From Neoechinorhynchus agilis (Eukaryota; Acanthocephala), in contig CM121341.1 of the NCBI GenBank assembly GCA_051530055.1, positions 2,852,001 through 2,916,000 of the forward strand: DNA of 64,000 nt, written 5' to 3'. The translations under genes and the position numbers were made by a program. The notes beneath the pieces were generated by a model that did not search any database, was not told the DNA's origin, and was given only the letters and a program-made list of their open reading frames with translations. Positions within the stretch are counted from its first letter, which is position 1. Each line of letters starts with the position of its first letter. Positions 54,660 through 64,000 of this stretch are shown in pieces.

Positions 54660-56270
54660 GATTCGCAAGTTTTTTAATAGCTCCACAAACTCAACATAAT
54701 GCTAATTACGTTGAATTTCAACAAAATAAATAATTCCCAGAAGCGAATGGTAAAACACTCGATTTTTGTAAAATCTTCATTGCGAATTTTTAAGGCCTCA
54801 GCCTCCTGAAGCATCGCTTTGTGGTCATGATTGTTTGGCAGCTTCCTCGATGGCCGTTGCATTGCCGCGTTGGATCGCCGCGCTGATTCGCTGCATCCGG
54901 AAGCTGCTGGAGTGCATATCGCCGATGCCATATTTCAGCATCTTTCCCAGTCGTGAAAAGGAAATAAGTTGTGATTCGCAAGTTTTTTAATAACTTCACA
55001 AACTCAACATAATGCTAATTACGCTGAATTTCAACAAAAAAAAATAATTCCCAGAAGCGAATGGTAAAACACTCGATTTTTGTAAAATCTTCATTGCGAA
55101 TTTTTAAGGCCTCAGCCTCCTGAAGCATCGCTTTGTGGTCATGATTGTTTGGCAGCTTCCTCGATGGCCGTTGCATTGCCGCGTTGGATCGCCGCGCTGA
55201 TTCGCTGCATCCGGAAGCTGCTGGAGTGCATATCGCCGATGCCATATTTCAGCATCTTTCCCAGTCGTGAATAGAAAATAAGCTGTGATTCGCAAGTTTT
55301 TTAATAACTTCACAAACTCAACATAATGCTAATTACGTTGAATTTTAACAAAATAAATAATTCCCAGAAGCGAATGGTAAAACACTCGATTTTTGTAGAA
55401 ATCTTCATTGCGAATTTTTAAGGCTTCATCTTCTCGAGCATTGCATTGTCGTCATGATTGTTTGGCAGCTTCCTCGATGGCCGTAACATTGCCGCGTTGG
55501 ATCGCCGCGCTGATTCGCTGCATCCGGACGCTGCTGGAGTGCATATCGCCGATGCCATATTTCAGCATCTTTCCCAGTCGTGAATAGAAAATAAGCTGTG
55601 ATTCGCAAGTTTTTTAATAACTTCACAAACTCAACATAATGCTAATTACGTTGAATTTTAACAAAATAAATAATTCTCAATGGCGAATTGTAACACACCC
55701 GAGTTTTATAGAAATCTTCATTGCGAATTTTTAAGGCTTCATCTTCCTTCTCGAGCATTGCATTGTCGTCATGATTGTTTGGCAGCAACCTCGATGGCCG
55801 TGGCATTGCCGCGTTGGATCGCCGCGCTGATTCGCTGCATCAAGAAGCTGCTGGAGTGCATATCGCCGATGCCATATTTCAGCATCTTTCTTAGTCGTGA
55901 ATAGAAAATAAGCTGTGATTCGCACGTTTTTTAATAACTTCACAAACTCAACATAATGCTAATTACGTTGAATTTCAACAAAATAAATAATTCCCAGAAG
56001 CGAATTGTAACACACTCGAGTTTTATAGAAATCTTCATTGCGAATTTTTAAGGCTTCATCTTCTCGAGCATTGCATTGTCGTCATGATTGTTTTGCAGCT
56101 TCCTCGATGGCCGTTGCATTGCCGCGTTGGATCGCCGCGCTGATTCGCTGCATCCGGAAGCTGCTGGAGTGCATATCGCCGATGCCATATTTCAGCATCT
56201 TTCCCAGTCGTGAAAAGGAAATAAGCTGTGATTCGCAAGTTTTTTAATAACTTCACAAACTCAACATAAT
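54660..56270 (-). repeat. 314-bp tandem LINE-tail array (right)
   Basis: Units on the minus strand start near 56,256, 55,943, 55,626, 55,313 and 54,999, with a truncated start near 54,680. One unit is 317 bp and has a changed residue at the RMQ position. Order of variant units partly parallels the left array. Confidence 0.88.
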
Positions 56271-56799
56271 GCTAGTTACGTTCCATAAGAGGTAAATAAT
56301 TGCATCAATTTTTTAAGTGTTCATTTTGTATTGCGTTCATATTAAAGATTCGTCATGGAGGCTTAAAAGTTCCATTTAGTTCGCTTTCCAGAAATTAAAA
56401 TTTTTCGTGGTAAACTTTAGTGTATTTAAAAATCTTTCAGTTGCACAATAAAGTTTCGATCTTACATTTGTAATTTCGACGAAATTCTCTTTCAATAACA
56501 ATTTTATTAGAATTTATGTTTATTTGGAATTTACCAATTGTGGAAGCTTTATTTATTAATAAATTCTTGTAACTGTCACAGTCTTAGAATACCGTTTTGT
56601 ATAAAGCTTTTGTGTGAATTGAAATTGATTTTTTCACATGGAAGTCCTAAAAGAAATTCTGATTGGAGAGAAGACAAAGAAATAGTAGCCTTTCTCACAA
56701 GTCCACCGGCTCAACGGAAAGTTAGAAATGCCTTATCTTGATCATGAAATCAGTATGTATTTAATTTTAAACTCACTTTTATTTGCCAACAACTATTTT

Positions 56800-56990
56800 G
56801 CAGCGCGGCGATCCAACGCGGCAATGCCACGGCCATCGAGGTTGCTGCCAAACAATCATGACCACAAAGCAATGCTTCAGGAGGCTGAGGCCTTAAAAAT
56901 TCGCAATGAAGATTTCTATAAAACTCGAGTGTGTTACAATCCGCCATTGAGAATACACTTCCACCCGAAGGAACAATTGGATAGGAATAA
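56800..56990 (+). mobile_element. Dispersed LINE-tail unit outside the array
   Basis: A further copy of the unit (AAIQRGNATAIEVAAKQS and stop), in plus orientation, 130 bp beyond the duplication boundary. It is close to the array units in sequence and opposite to the adjacent right array. Confidence 0.75.
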
Positions 56991-57244
56991 ATAATTGCAT
57001 CAAATTTTTTTAAGTGTTTATTTTGTATTGCGTTCATTTTAAATATTTTTCATTGAGGCTTAAAAGCGATCGGCCAAAAAATTAATTCTATTTCGTTAAA
57101 ACCACGAAATCATATTCTTAATTTACAATTTCGTTCACTCAGTGCTCCGATGAAAACGGAGGAGCATATTTATCTTCTTTTGGCTCGAGGATCCATTCAT
57201 TATTTCATTTCTGAATAGCCGATTCCCCGATAAAAATTGTTTAG

Positions 57245-57725
57245 ATATCAACAGGGTTCTTTATTGCTTCGACCAACCATTTTCTAATGATAAAAATTGT
57301 ACTGCACTTGGTTCTTCGATACCAATGGTCTCAATGGCCTTTCTCGGGTCCCTTTTCGCCACTTTACTGACTCCTGAAACTGCAACGGACAAAATGCTCT
57401 TCGGAATCGTGCCAAGGAGACAGTTGCTTAAACCAAAAGCCCCGAGCTTCGTTTTAGAATATTCTCCATACTCTAGCGATTGTGAACCCTTTTTATACAA
57501 ATTCTTTTCTGTTGCCTTAGATATAACGGTCAATTTTAGCGTATACTTTAAAATTGGCATTTTAATGCAGTTGAATTCTCTGTTATCGCTTCTGCTGGAA
57601 TTATTGGTTTTTGTGAATGCGAAGCCCGGAATTCATGAAATAATAAAACGAGTTGGACGATCCCTCAATGAACGAAATTCAGAAAGACTATGGGATGAGT
57701 TATCAGGAAGGATTCTTTAAGGATG
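57245..57725. CDS. Unassigned open region (either strand)
   Basis: Plus strand is open at 57,325-57,720 (131 codons, VSMAFLGSLFATLLTPET at its start, hydrophobic, ending ERLWDELSGRIL). Minus strand is open at 57,261-57,560 (GAFGLSNCLLGTIPKS, PRKAIETIGIEEPSAVQFL). Neither was recognised. The plus frame has hydrophobic segments at ~65-95 that could be membrane-spanning. One of them is probably an exon, but I cannot choose. Confidence 0.4.
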
Positions 57726-58059
57726 TATTAAATAAAATTTTAACGGTTTCGATCATATTTTTCATTTTGAGAATTGATCATGAATCTCAGCTGCTAAAAA
57801 ACTGAATTGTCGTTCCAAATGACGCTGCGATTTGTAATTTAGCAATAAAATAGTCCTGTAAAACCATGAAAATGCTTTAACAATGTTTCCCACTAAAGTT
57901 TTGTTTATTCGAAATATGTAAAAACTGCATACACAAGGTTTTTCGATTATTTTAATTGAGGTAAGCAGGAAATATTAGTAGATTGTTGATGGATGTTGGA
58001 ATAAAAACATTTTATTTTACGCACACTGATTGCTGTCTGATGTTATAACTTTTTTTACT
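57726..58059. other. Intergenic before duplicated block
   Basis: AT-rich, no feature seen. The direct duplication starts at about 58,060. Confidence 0.4.
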
Positions 58060-59212
58060 AGAATGATTAATTCAACTCTTATATTTTCGCAATCTAAATA
58101 AATACTGAAATTTAATTAGAAAAAGTAATTTGTGTTCATTGAGTAAAATAGGAGCGGTCCATGATGCGAGGTTTCGGCCTGGTCGTAATTCAAAGAATCC
58201 ATCTCGGAGGAAATTTCTGCATAAACAGAATCAGTTGTTGAATACTTGAATGTGCCGAATTTGTGGTCGTTTAATATTCCGTTAAAATGATCGAATTCCT
58301 TCAATTCATGCAATGGACAGCGAAAGTTTTTCATAAGCGGCGCAGAGAATCGTCGGTCTCGAGGCTTTGAATGTTTCATTGTTTGTCGCATTTTTTTGAA
58401 CAGTCTCATGCCAAATATAGCAATGCAGACAATTAGACCTACTGACGACACTTTCAATGATGACAGCAAAACAATTCCTAAAATTGTCTGAATCGTTAAA
58501 TTAGATCGCTGCCTATTTTGCAATGCTTCCCCGGCTAAACGGATATATTCGTATTTTTGATCCTCCAATTTTTTATTCAGTGCTAAAACTATTGATGGCT
58601 CAACTTGAATATAAAGGACTGCAGTGTCTAAAATTCGATCGTTATTGTATACTTTAAAGACGACGTCTATTCTATGGAGTCCAGGTTTCCTGATTTGTCT
58701 TAAGTAGACGCGATTTTCTACGACTTCGAATTCTACATTGCGACTTTCAACGTTGAAAACAAATTGATTTAACATTCTCTGATCGTTCGTTATGTCATCT
58801 ACTGTTGATCGTAGCTCAATTAATGGTTGCTCGTAATTTTCATTCAGTTTAATTGTAGTTTCATTTATGATTGAAGATATTTTAGCTGGAACCATAAGGC
58901 ACACATTGCCCATTGGAATCTTAGACGGGAAATTCCGAGGCTCGACAAGTCGTATTTGTGGAATTAAAAGCTCATTTGACTGTTCGATTAACACATAAAA
59001 TAAAATGAATGTCAGTCTTAAATTGGAAATTGAAGCTCTGAAGTTAAGAAGATCCATTTTTATCAATGCTTCGAAGAGTTTTAGCAGCCAAGGTAGTAAA
59101 GCTGCTGATTTGTTACACTTTTAAGTGTGAAAAGTGGAAAATACGTATTCGCGAGACATGAGAACGCCTTCTTTATAATTAGAATCTTAAAGGTTAATGC
59201 TTGAACAAACAT
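58060..59212 (-). repeat. Right copy of duplicated membrane-protein block
   Basis: Direct copy of 38,969-40,122, ~19 kb away. Beyond 59,212 the copies part; here comes the acidic-protein gene, there the foldback. Confidence 0.92.
58116..59057 (-). CDS. Single-pass membrane protein, copy 2
   Basis: Same 313-residue product as at 39,025-39,966: signal peptide, beta-rich ectodomain, membrane helix at ~195-225 and a tail with VYAEI. Two tail residues differ (CPLHELKEF, KFGTFKY). The near absence of changes shows recent duplication, and both frames are open. Confidence 0.7.
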   Translation of the reverse strand: MDLLNFRASISNLRLTFILFYVLIEQSNELLIPQIRLVEPRNFPSKIPMGNVCLMVPAKISSIINETTIKLNENYEQPLIELRSTVDDITNDQRMLNQFVFNVESRNVEFEVVENRVYLRQIRKPGLHRIDVVFKVYNNDRILDTAVLYIQVEPSIVLALNKKLEDQKYEYIRLAGEALQNRQRSNLTIQTILGIVLLSSLKVSSVGLIVCIAIFGMRLFKKMRQTMKHSKPRDRRFSAPLMKNFRCPLHELKEFDHFNGILNDHKFGTFKYSTTDSVYAEISSEMDSLNYDQAETSHHGPLLFYSMNTNYFF

Positions 59213-59593
59213 TTGGTTTCGAGAAACAATGTTTTCAAATTTATCACTGAAATACTAGAAATACAAATATTAGTTTCATTTTCTCTAACTCTGCGAATGC
59301 GGTTACTTCCTTTTTTAAAGTTATAATCGCAGAAAAAGAATTAATTACGTCACCCACATCAGTTTTATTATAATTAAACATAGATTTAAACTTTTTTAAT
59401 TTTTCCCAATGAATTAAATGCTCGGATTGATTTATGTAAATCATAACTACAAAAGCGCTGTTTTTTTAGGTGTTTTTTACTACAAAAATGGATTTTCGGT
59501 GCTAAATATTTCATCGATCACATTAGCAAAAAACTTCTAATTTATTTGTTAAATTTAATTTTATGTATTATCTCTTATACAACAGGAAAATGA
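59213..59593. other. Spacer between membrane-protein and acidic-protein genes
   Basis: Holds a 66-codon minus frame (59,244-59,444) with no recognised domain. It may be a small exon or chance. Confidence 0.4.
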
Positions 59594-60754
59594 TTAGGAC
59601 GTTACCTTATCAGTTTTCTCAGTATCAACAACGTTTTCCGGATCTAAATGCTTTTTTGTGTCGGTATCAACTACATTCTTTTTGTTTTTACTCGCTAGTT
59701 GCACCGTTTCTTCAACACATAATTCCTCTGATTGGTTTTTGTTCGTTTCTAGTACGTTAATTTGACTGTCCCCAAAATCCGTTAATTTTGATGAGGAGTT
59801 AAATTCTTTAGACGGGAGAAGACAATCCATATCGTCGGAATTTTCATCTGACGAATCGTCAATCGTAGTTATTGCTCTCTCCTTTTCAGCAGCGTAAAAC
59901 TCACCAAGTTCTCGATTGCAACTCTTAACTAAATTTATAAGTGCATCATCCACTTCAATTGATTCGCTTGATGAATTTAATGTTTTGAACTCTTTAAGTT
60001 TAATTTCATTGTTCAAATCGTTATTCAAGGAGTCAACTGTTATACTCGTAACGCTAGATTTCTTATCTGAGGAGTCGTCGCTTGAAATAGATGACAGTGA
60101 CAAGTCCCTCACATATCCAACATTCAGACTGTCTTCTGAAAACTTAAGAGCTAAATTTGAATTAATTAGATTATTGATTTCCGTTATTGGTGAGACTTGT
60201 ACTGATATTTGTGTTCCTTTTTCATCATTTCTCTCCTGTTTTTTATCCATTTTTTTTCGATCATTAGATTCGTCTGTGGTTACATCAGATGCTTGATTTG
60301 GTCGTTTTCTTAATTTCACAACATTCCATAAGGAATCCAATTGTTTGTTACATTTCAGCACCAAATCACTTAGAGTGCCATCGACTTCTATCCATTCGGC
60401 TGAAGCGTTTGACTCTTTAGGGATAAGCAGGAATTTCCCACCAACGATGTGGAAATTCTTAGGATTCAAAACAACATTAGGCTCAATTTTTTCAGTGACT
60501 TTTGTAACAGCAGAATTTGCTTCATCAACACTTGTTGCGATTTTTGCATCACGTTTAAGAGAAAAGAACCATTTGCTTTTTTGAATTTTTCGATTCTGTT
60601 GACCTTTCATATTTCCCGAAGTGTTATGCTCGGATGAAGTAGACATTCCAGTCATATTTAAGGTTTTGATCTTTTCCAAACCAATAAGCCCTGGAACAGC
60701 GTCCTTGTAATCCAGAACTGATTGCTTTTTGCATTTAGAAAATTTATTACCCAT
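59594..60754 (-). CDS. N-myristoylated/palmitoylated-type acidic protein, unknown
   Basis: A single-exon 386-residue frame starts MGNKFSKCKK: Gly2 with Ser6 suits N-myristoylation and Cys8 with basic neighbours suits palmitoylation, so membrane anchoring at the inner face is likely (inference). The rest is polar and acidic with serine-rich runs (LSLSSISSDDSSDKKSS, DDSSDENSDDMD) typical of casein kinase 2 targets. Two similar blocks appear: SAEWIEVDGTLSDLVLKCNK and SESIEVDDALINLVKSCNRE, an internal repeat of ~20 residues. No family was recognised. The gene is absent from the other copy of the duplicated block. Confidence 0.7.
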   Translation of the reverse strand: MGNKFSKCKKQSVLDYKDAVPGLIGLEKIKTLNMTGMSTSSEHNTSGNMKGQQNRKIQKSKWFFSLKRDAKIATSVDEANSAVTKVTEKIEPNVVLNPKNFHIVGGKFLLIPKESNASAEWIEVDGTLSDLVLKCNKQLDSLWNVVKLRKRPNQASDVTTDESNDRKKMDKKQERNDEKGTQISVQVSPITEINNLINSNLALKFSEDSLNVGYVRDLSLSSISSDDSSDKKSSVTSITVDSLNNDLNNEIKLKEFKTLNSSSESIEVDDALINLVKSCNRELGEFYAAEKERAITTIDDSSDENSDDMDCLLPSKEFNSSSKLTDFGDSQINVLETNKNQSEELCVEETVQLASKNKKNVVDTDTKKHLDPENVVDTEKTDKVTS

Positions 60755-61913
60755 GGATCGATCGTGCGATAATAGTATTTCGTTCCAGAATCTATGCAGA
60801 GTTTGGATTTTTGATGAAGAGGGGAAGACTATTTACTTACGCAGTTTGTAATTAATGCAGCCAATCAACGCCCTGGAATTTAATTTAGATGGTACGCTTG
60901 ATGATCAATCGTGGTGTGAATTTAATTAGGAGTCGATATCGAGCATAAGATTATGCTTGAGAAAACTTAGCTCCTGCCTTAATTAATTAAAAATTGTTTT
61001 CGGGTTTTTGTGTCTAAATTATAATCCTCAGTACTTTTAAAAAATGAACAACTTTTAATTGTTTTTACGAAGGTCATATTAATCCCCGTGTATAAGAAAT
61101 GCAATTAGTGGAAATGAGTTCAAAAAATGTTAAATCATTGTGGATTTCACTATACATTTAATGAAATTTGTTCACGCTCATGAAATACAAATATTTATCA
61201 AATGTTTACAAAGAATTTCTATAATGAAGGTAAAAAAGGAATTTGCGACTTTGCATTTCGAAGCTAAAAAGATTGCGATTGGTTGTTAATTTTTAATCAA
61301 TTTTCCTTACATTAAAGTGCGAATAATTGATGAGTGGCTGTCAGTAATTGGTCAATAACTGTGAAAAAGACGATTAGTGGTATTCACGGTTGAAATAAAA
61401 ATCATACTTTATTAGTTATTTTGCTCAAAATTTTATATAACTAAAAGTTAAAAAGCCTATTAGCACCCAGAAATATTGAAAGATTTTTTTTCCAAACTGC
61501 AAAATTCACAATCACTGAATTTATTTTCGTACATAGTCAAAGGAGCAGGATTCTCCATTTGCAATATTGTTCATGTAGCTCCTTCATTGTCGATTAATGC
61601 TGACTCATTCACATAGCGATATTTTAACCACATCAAGTTCTAAATGGCACGAAAAGATTAGCCATGGATTGACGAGCAAGAAGCCGCCAAAGTATGACTT
61701 CTAGTATCCAATAGATATAAAAATTGCCACAGAATTTGTTTCCTCGAGTTTAACCACATTCAAAAGAAACTTTCGCAAACACAAGGTGGTCAAAAATATC
61801 CCACTCGAAACGACATTTCACTCACTTTTCGTAGTACATCGTCGTCGCCACGGGCTTGCTTATAGTTTTCTATCTCGTTTTTCACTTACATTTAAAGCTC
61901 GTCTCAAAAAGCG
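60755..61913. other. Divergent intergenic region
   Basis: Lies between the minus-strand acidic-protein gene and the plus-strand PARG-like gene, so it should contain both promoters. AT-rich; no TATA or element can be named confidently. Confidence 0.5.
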
Positions 61914-62915
61914 ATGATTGAATCTTTGCAGCAGAAACCGTTTAATCTGAATGCAGTTCCTGATGATTATGAGCTTCAAGTCGATTATCTCAGTGACTTC
62001 TTTTCACTCAATGCATTTGAAAGCAGTCTTCAACCCAACTCACTACACATTGATCTTACTTCATCTACGCGACAAGAACCGAATCTCAATTTATACGTTC
62101 AAATTCCATTTTGTGATCAATCCGAAAAATGGAATGTTATTAAAATGAGCCTTCTTGAACTGTCGAAGAATGCTGTTCGATTTCCTTACATCAACGATCA
62201 TGATATTCGCCTAGCAATTGCGAAATACCAACCACATCATAAACTAAAAGCTTTCGATGGTCTAAGAAAGGCTCTAAATTGCCTAAAGCGCAAAGGATTT
62301 AATAAGTCTCATTTTTATCGATGTGTTATTCCGTTAATTGTGAATTGTGCCTTAGAAGCTTCTTCTTTATTCGATGAACGCGGCATTCCACTTCTTAGTA
62401 AACAAAGCAATCTTACAATAACTTTGTCTAATTGGCAATGCGCTTGTTTATTGTCAAATATGTTCCTTTGCACCTTCTCTGATAATCCTGTGCGGTATTG
62501 GACACCTCCGTATGGTGGGCAACAAACTCAGCGTGCAACTCAAAAGTTTTCTTTAATTGATTTGCTTCAAAATGAAGAACGCGGAAACGATCTTGCAATG
62601 ATTTTACCGTATTTTTATCATCTTCAGCAGTCCGTCAGAAAAATCAGCTTTCATCGTCAATGTGTCAGTCCAGGGCAACTTAAAGTGGCTCTAGATACTA
62701 ATATATGCCGACTTGCTACTGTTCATGATCAATCGATCAATAACTTTAGAACTTGTGTTATGGTGGAGTCAACAGGTCCCATGATTGGAGGAAACCTTAT
62801 CTATAATCGATCCGACTTTTCGAATGTTGTGTTTCTTTGTAGACCAGAAACTTTGATTGCTCTCTTGCTGGTTGAGAGTTTAGACAGTAAGCGACCTCCG
62901 ATGCGATCAAGTTGA
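61914..62915 (+). CDS. PARG-like protein lacking the catalytic signature
   Basis: A single-exon 333-residue frame. Residues ~60-230 match the helical accessory domain of poly(ADP-ribose) glycohydrolase, with LSNWQCACLLSNMFLCTF against the family's LTQ-x-QIACLLANAFFCTF. The macrodomain begins, but where active PARG has GGG-x(6-8)-QEEIRF-x-x-x-PEL, this protein has MIGGNLIYNRSDFSNVVFL then CRPETLIALLL: one Gly of the triplet is lost and the QEE is Asp-Phe-Ser or Phe-Ser-Asn. The frame stops soon after, so most of the macrodomain (about 200 residues in human) is missing. PARG removes ADP-ribose polymers; this product should not hydrolyse them and may only bind, if it is made. A 3' scrap of the same gene lies at 40.3 kb. 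Confidence 0.8.
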   Translation: MIESLQQKPFNLNAVPDDYELQVDYLSDFFSLNAFESSLQPNSLHIDLTSSTRQEPNLNLYVQIPFCDQSEKWNVIKMSLLELSKNAVRFPYINDHDIRLAIAKYQPHHKLKAFDGLRKALNCLKRKGFNKSHFYRCVIPLIVNCALEASSLFDERGIPLLSKQSNLTITLSNWQCACLLSNMFLCTFSDNPVRYWTPPYGGQQTQRATQKFSLIDLLQNEERGNDLAMILPYFYHLQQSVRKISFHRQCVSPGQLKVALDTNICRLATVHDQSINNFRTCVMVESTGPMIGGNLIYNRSDFSNVVFLCRPETLIALLLVESLDSKRPPMRSS

Positions 62916-63894
62916 TCCTCGGTCATTCTCAATGGTTATAAAATTTTAATAGACGAAAATCCGTTTTCAAAGAAAATGTTCGCTTTGTAGAAACTTTTTA
63001 GATATTTGATCGCGTTTAAAGCTTGAAAATTAAGTTTTTAAAATGTTTGCAAAGATTTATAAAAACGATGAGCGCTGCACCAAAAATTAAATGCTGAAAT
63101 CGATTTTTTTAATGAATTTGGATTTTTTTTAACTGAATTAACGAATTTTTGAGCAACGCCGTAAAAAAAGTTTGATTTTAATAAAAAAATCCACCAAAAT
63201 TCCACATTATATTTCTATTTGTTCCATAAAAAAATAATTACTTGAAATCGCATTGAACGGAAATAATGAGAGTGTTCAAATAACTGGAGCAAAACAGTTT
63301 TGTGATTATGTTATGTGTAAGAACAAAATAAAATTCGACGGGCAATGCACTAAAAGTCCAGAACCAGTTGATCCATCGAATCATCAATGTTCAAACATTG
63401 CATTTCTTCAGACTGGATCTTGTCCGGTTTCATTGGACAATACTTCGGTCGATACATTTACACTCAAAGCGTTTTCAGCAATGAAGACCATAACCGGAAT
63501 GCAGAATCAAGCCATGAACTCGGTCGCTTCAAAGTCATTTAATGATCAATGCCTTGAAATTAGCTTTGTAACGCAATTAATTGCTTGTTCGGCTAATAGA
63601 CGTGATATGATATTGTGTCTCGGTTCAAATAAGATCTTCAATCAGCGGGTTGTTCGGTTCTATTTCAAGATATCCGGGCTTACCGCTTCTGCTCTACATC
63701 AAGTGCTCGTCAATGTAATCGGAAAGCGCCGCGAAAACGAACGAAAAGGAGTATTTGATGATATTTGCAGGTCGTTGGGTTATGGACCATTGTGATATCG
63801 AAAATTGCACAGAAGGCAAATGCTCGTGAACTTTGCTTTTAAAAGACCAATTTACAAGCAATAAAATTTCGGGCTTTGAAAAAGAGTCAAAAAT
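62916..63894 (+). repeat. Right copy of duplicated Cys-ORF block
   Basis: Matches 40,463-41,405 (and, with the PARG end, from 40,327). A ~44-bp stretch at about 63,147-63,190 is absent in the left copy. The copies part at about 63,894. Confidence 0.9.
63253..63795 (+). CDS. Cys-containing hypothetical protein, copy 2
   Basis: Same translation as 40,765-41,307. The first in-frame ATG is at 63,313. Perfect protein identity between copies ~22 kb apart, with at least one silent change (CAC/CAT His codon in LHQVLV), is weak support for coding. Confidence 0.55.
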   Translation: MNGNNESVQITGAKQFCDYVMCKNKIKFDGQCTKSPEPVDPSNHQCSNIAFLQTGSCPVSLDNTSVDTFTLKAFSAMKTITGMQNQAMNSVASKSFNDQCLEISFVTQLIACSANRRDMILCLGSNKIFNQRVVRFYFKISGLTASALHQVLVNVIGKRRENERKGVFDDICRSLGYGPL

Positions 63895-64000
63895 TGTTAT
63901 AATCCAGTAAAAAGTCGTCCAATGATTGTTAAATCTTAGTATTTTCCATAATCAATGATGTTTAATTTTTTTTAAATAAAATCATCTTTATTTCTACGCG

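Larger units (their letters stand above)
53366..56672 (-). repeat. Right arm of inverted segmental duplication
   Basis: Reverse copy of 19,736-22,725 containing WDR74 and the 314-bp array. It is ~310 bp longer because of one additional array unit. High identity extends through non-coding flanks. Confidence 0.92.

Noticed and set aside
59916-60296. Plus-strand frame of 126 codons
   Set aside because: Antisense shadow of the acidic serine-rich gene; its Ser/Leu composition follows from the complementary codons.
1-64000. tRNA and rRNA genes
   Set aside because: I looked for cloverleaf and rRNA core motifs by eye and saw none; a covariance search would be needed to exclude a tRNA.

Overview
The window is animal nuclear DNA from a compact, AT-rich genome. 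Genes are short, most recognisable introns are 40-60 bp (two look like only 22 and 25 bp), and the gene set is metazoan: forkhead, WDR74, GPN2, SLC37, XPF/ERCC4, a PARG relative and a small heat shock protein with two alpha-crystallin domains. The double-domain sHSP and tiny introns suggest a small-genome invertebrate, perhaps a reduced parasitic lineage such as dicyemids or orthonectids. The species cannot be fixed from sequence alone.

Layout. 0-1.6 kb: decayed LINE pieces. 2.1-3.1 kb: heat-shock promoter and double-domain sHSP. 3.9-8.4 kb: a possible piggyBac end, then a divergent forkhead gene between two ~455-bp direct repeats. 8.6-12.7 kb: a nest of retroelement remains (LINE ORF1, LINE RT, a Penelope-like element with GIY-YIG nuclease, a second LINE RT with a TAA tail). 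12.9-16.9 kb: a 396-bp satellite. 17.6-19.7 kb: GPN2. 19.7-22.7 kb: a 314-bp LINE-tail tandem array plus WDR74, repeated in inverted orientation at 53.4-56.7 kb. 23-28 kb: LINE debris and poorly coding DNA. 28.5 kb: an orphan gene. 30.3-32.4 kb: SLC37 transporter. 32.5-38.1 kb: XPF, with a 175-bp satellite filling one intron. 39-41.4 kb: a membrane-protein gene, a PARG 3' scrap and a Cys-rich ORF, all repeated at 58.1-63.9 kb. 42-45.4 kb: a secreted protein made of 74-residue repeats. 45.5-50 kb: a Ty3/gypsy fossil and LINE/Penelope fragments. 50.1 kb: a foldback hairpin. 51-51.8 kb: a two-exon gene, possibly borealin-like. 52-53.4 kb: head-to-head LINE pieces. 58-64 kb: the fuller copy of the duplicated block, with a dual-acylation-signal acidic protein and a PARG-like protein lacking its catalytic signature.

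The genes do not form one pathway. The unifying theme is structural: host genes sit inside recent segmental duplications (one inverted with ~31 kb between copies, one direct), and retroelement tails have been turned into tandem arrays or lie in introns. The most unusual points are the ultra-short introns, the splice-acceptor-bearing satellite inside XPF, the LINE-tail array travelling with WDR74, the PARG-like pseudoenzyme, and the divergent forkhead recognition helix.
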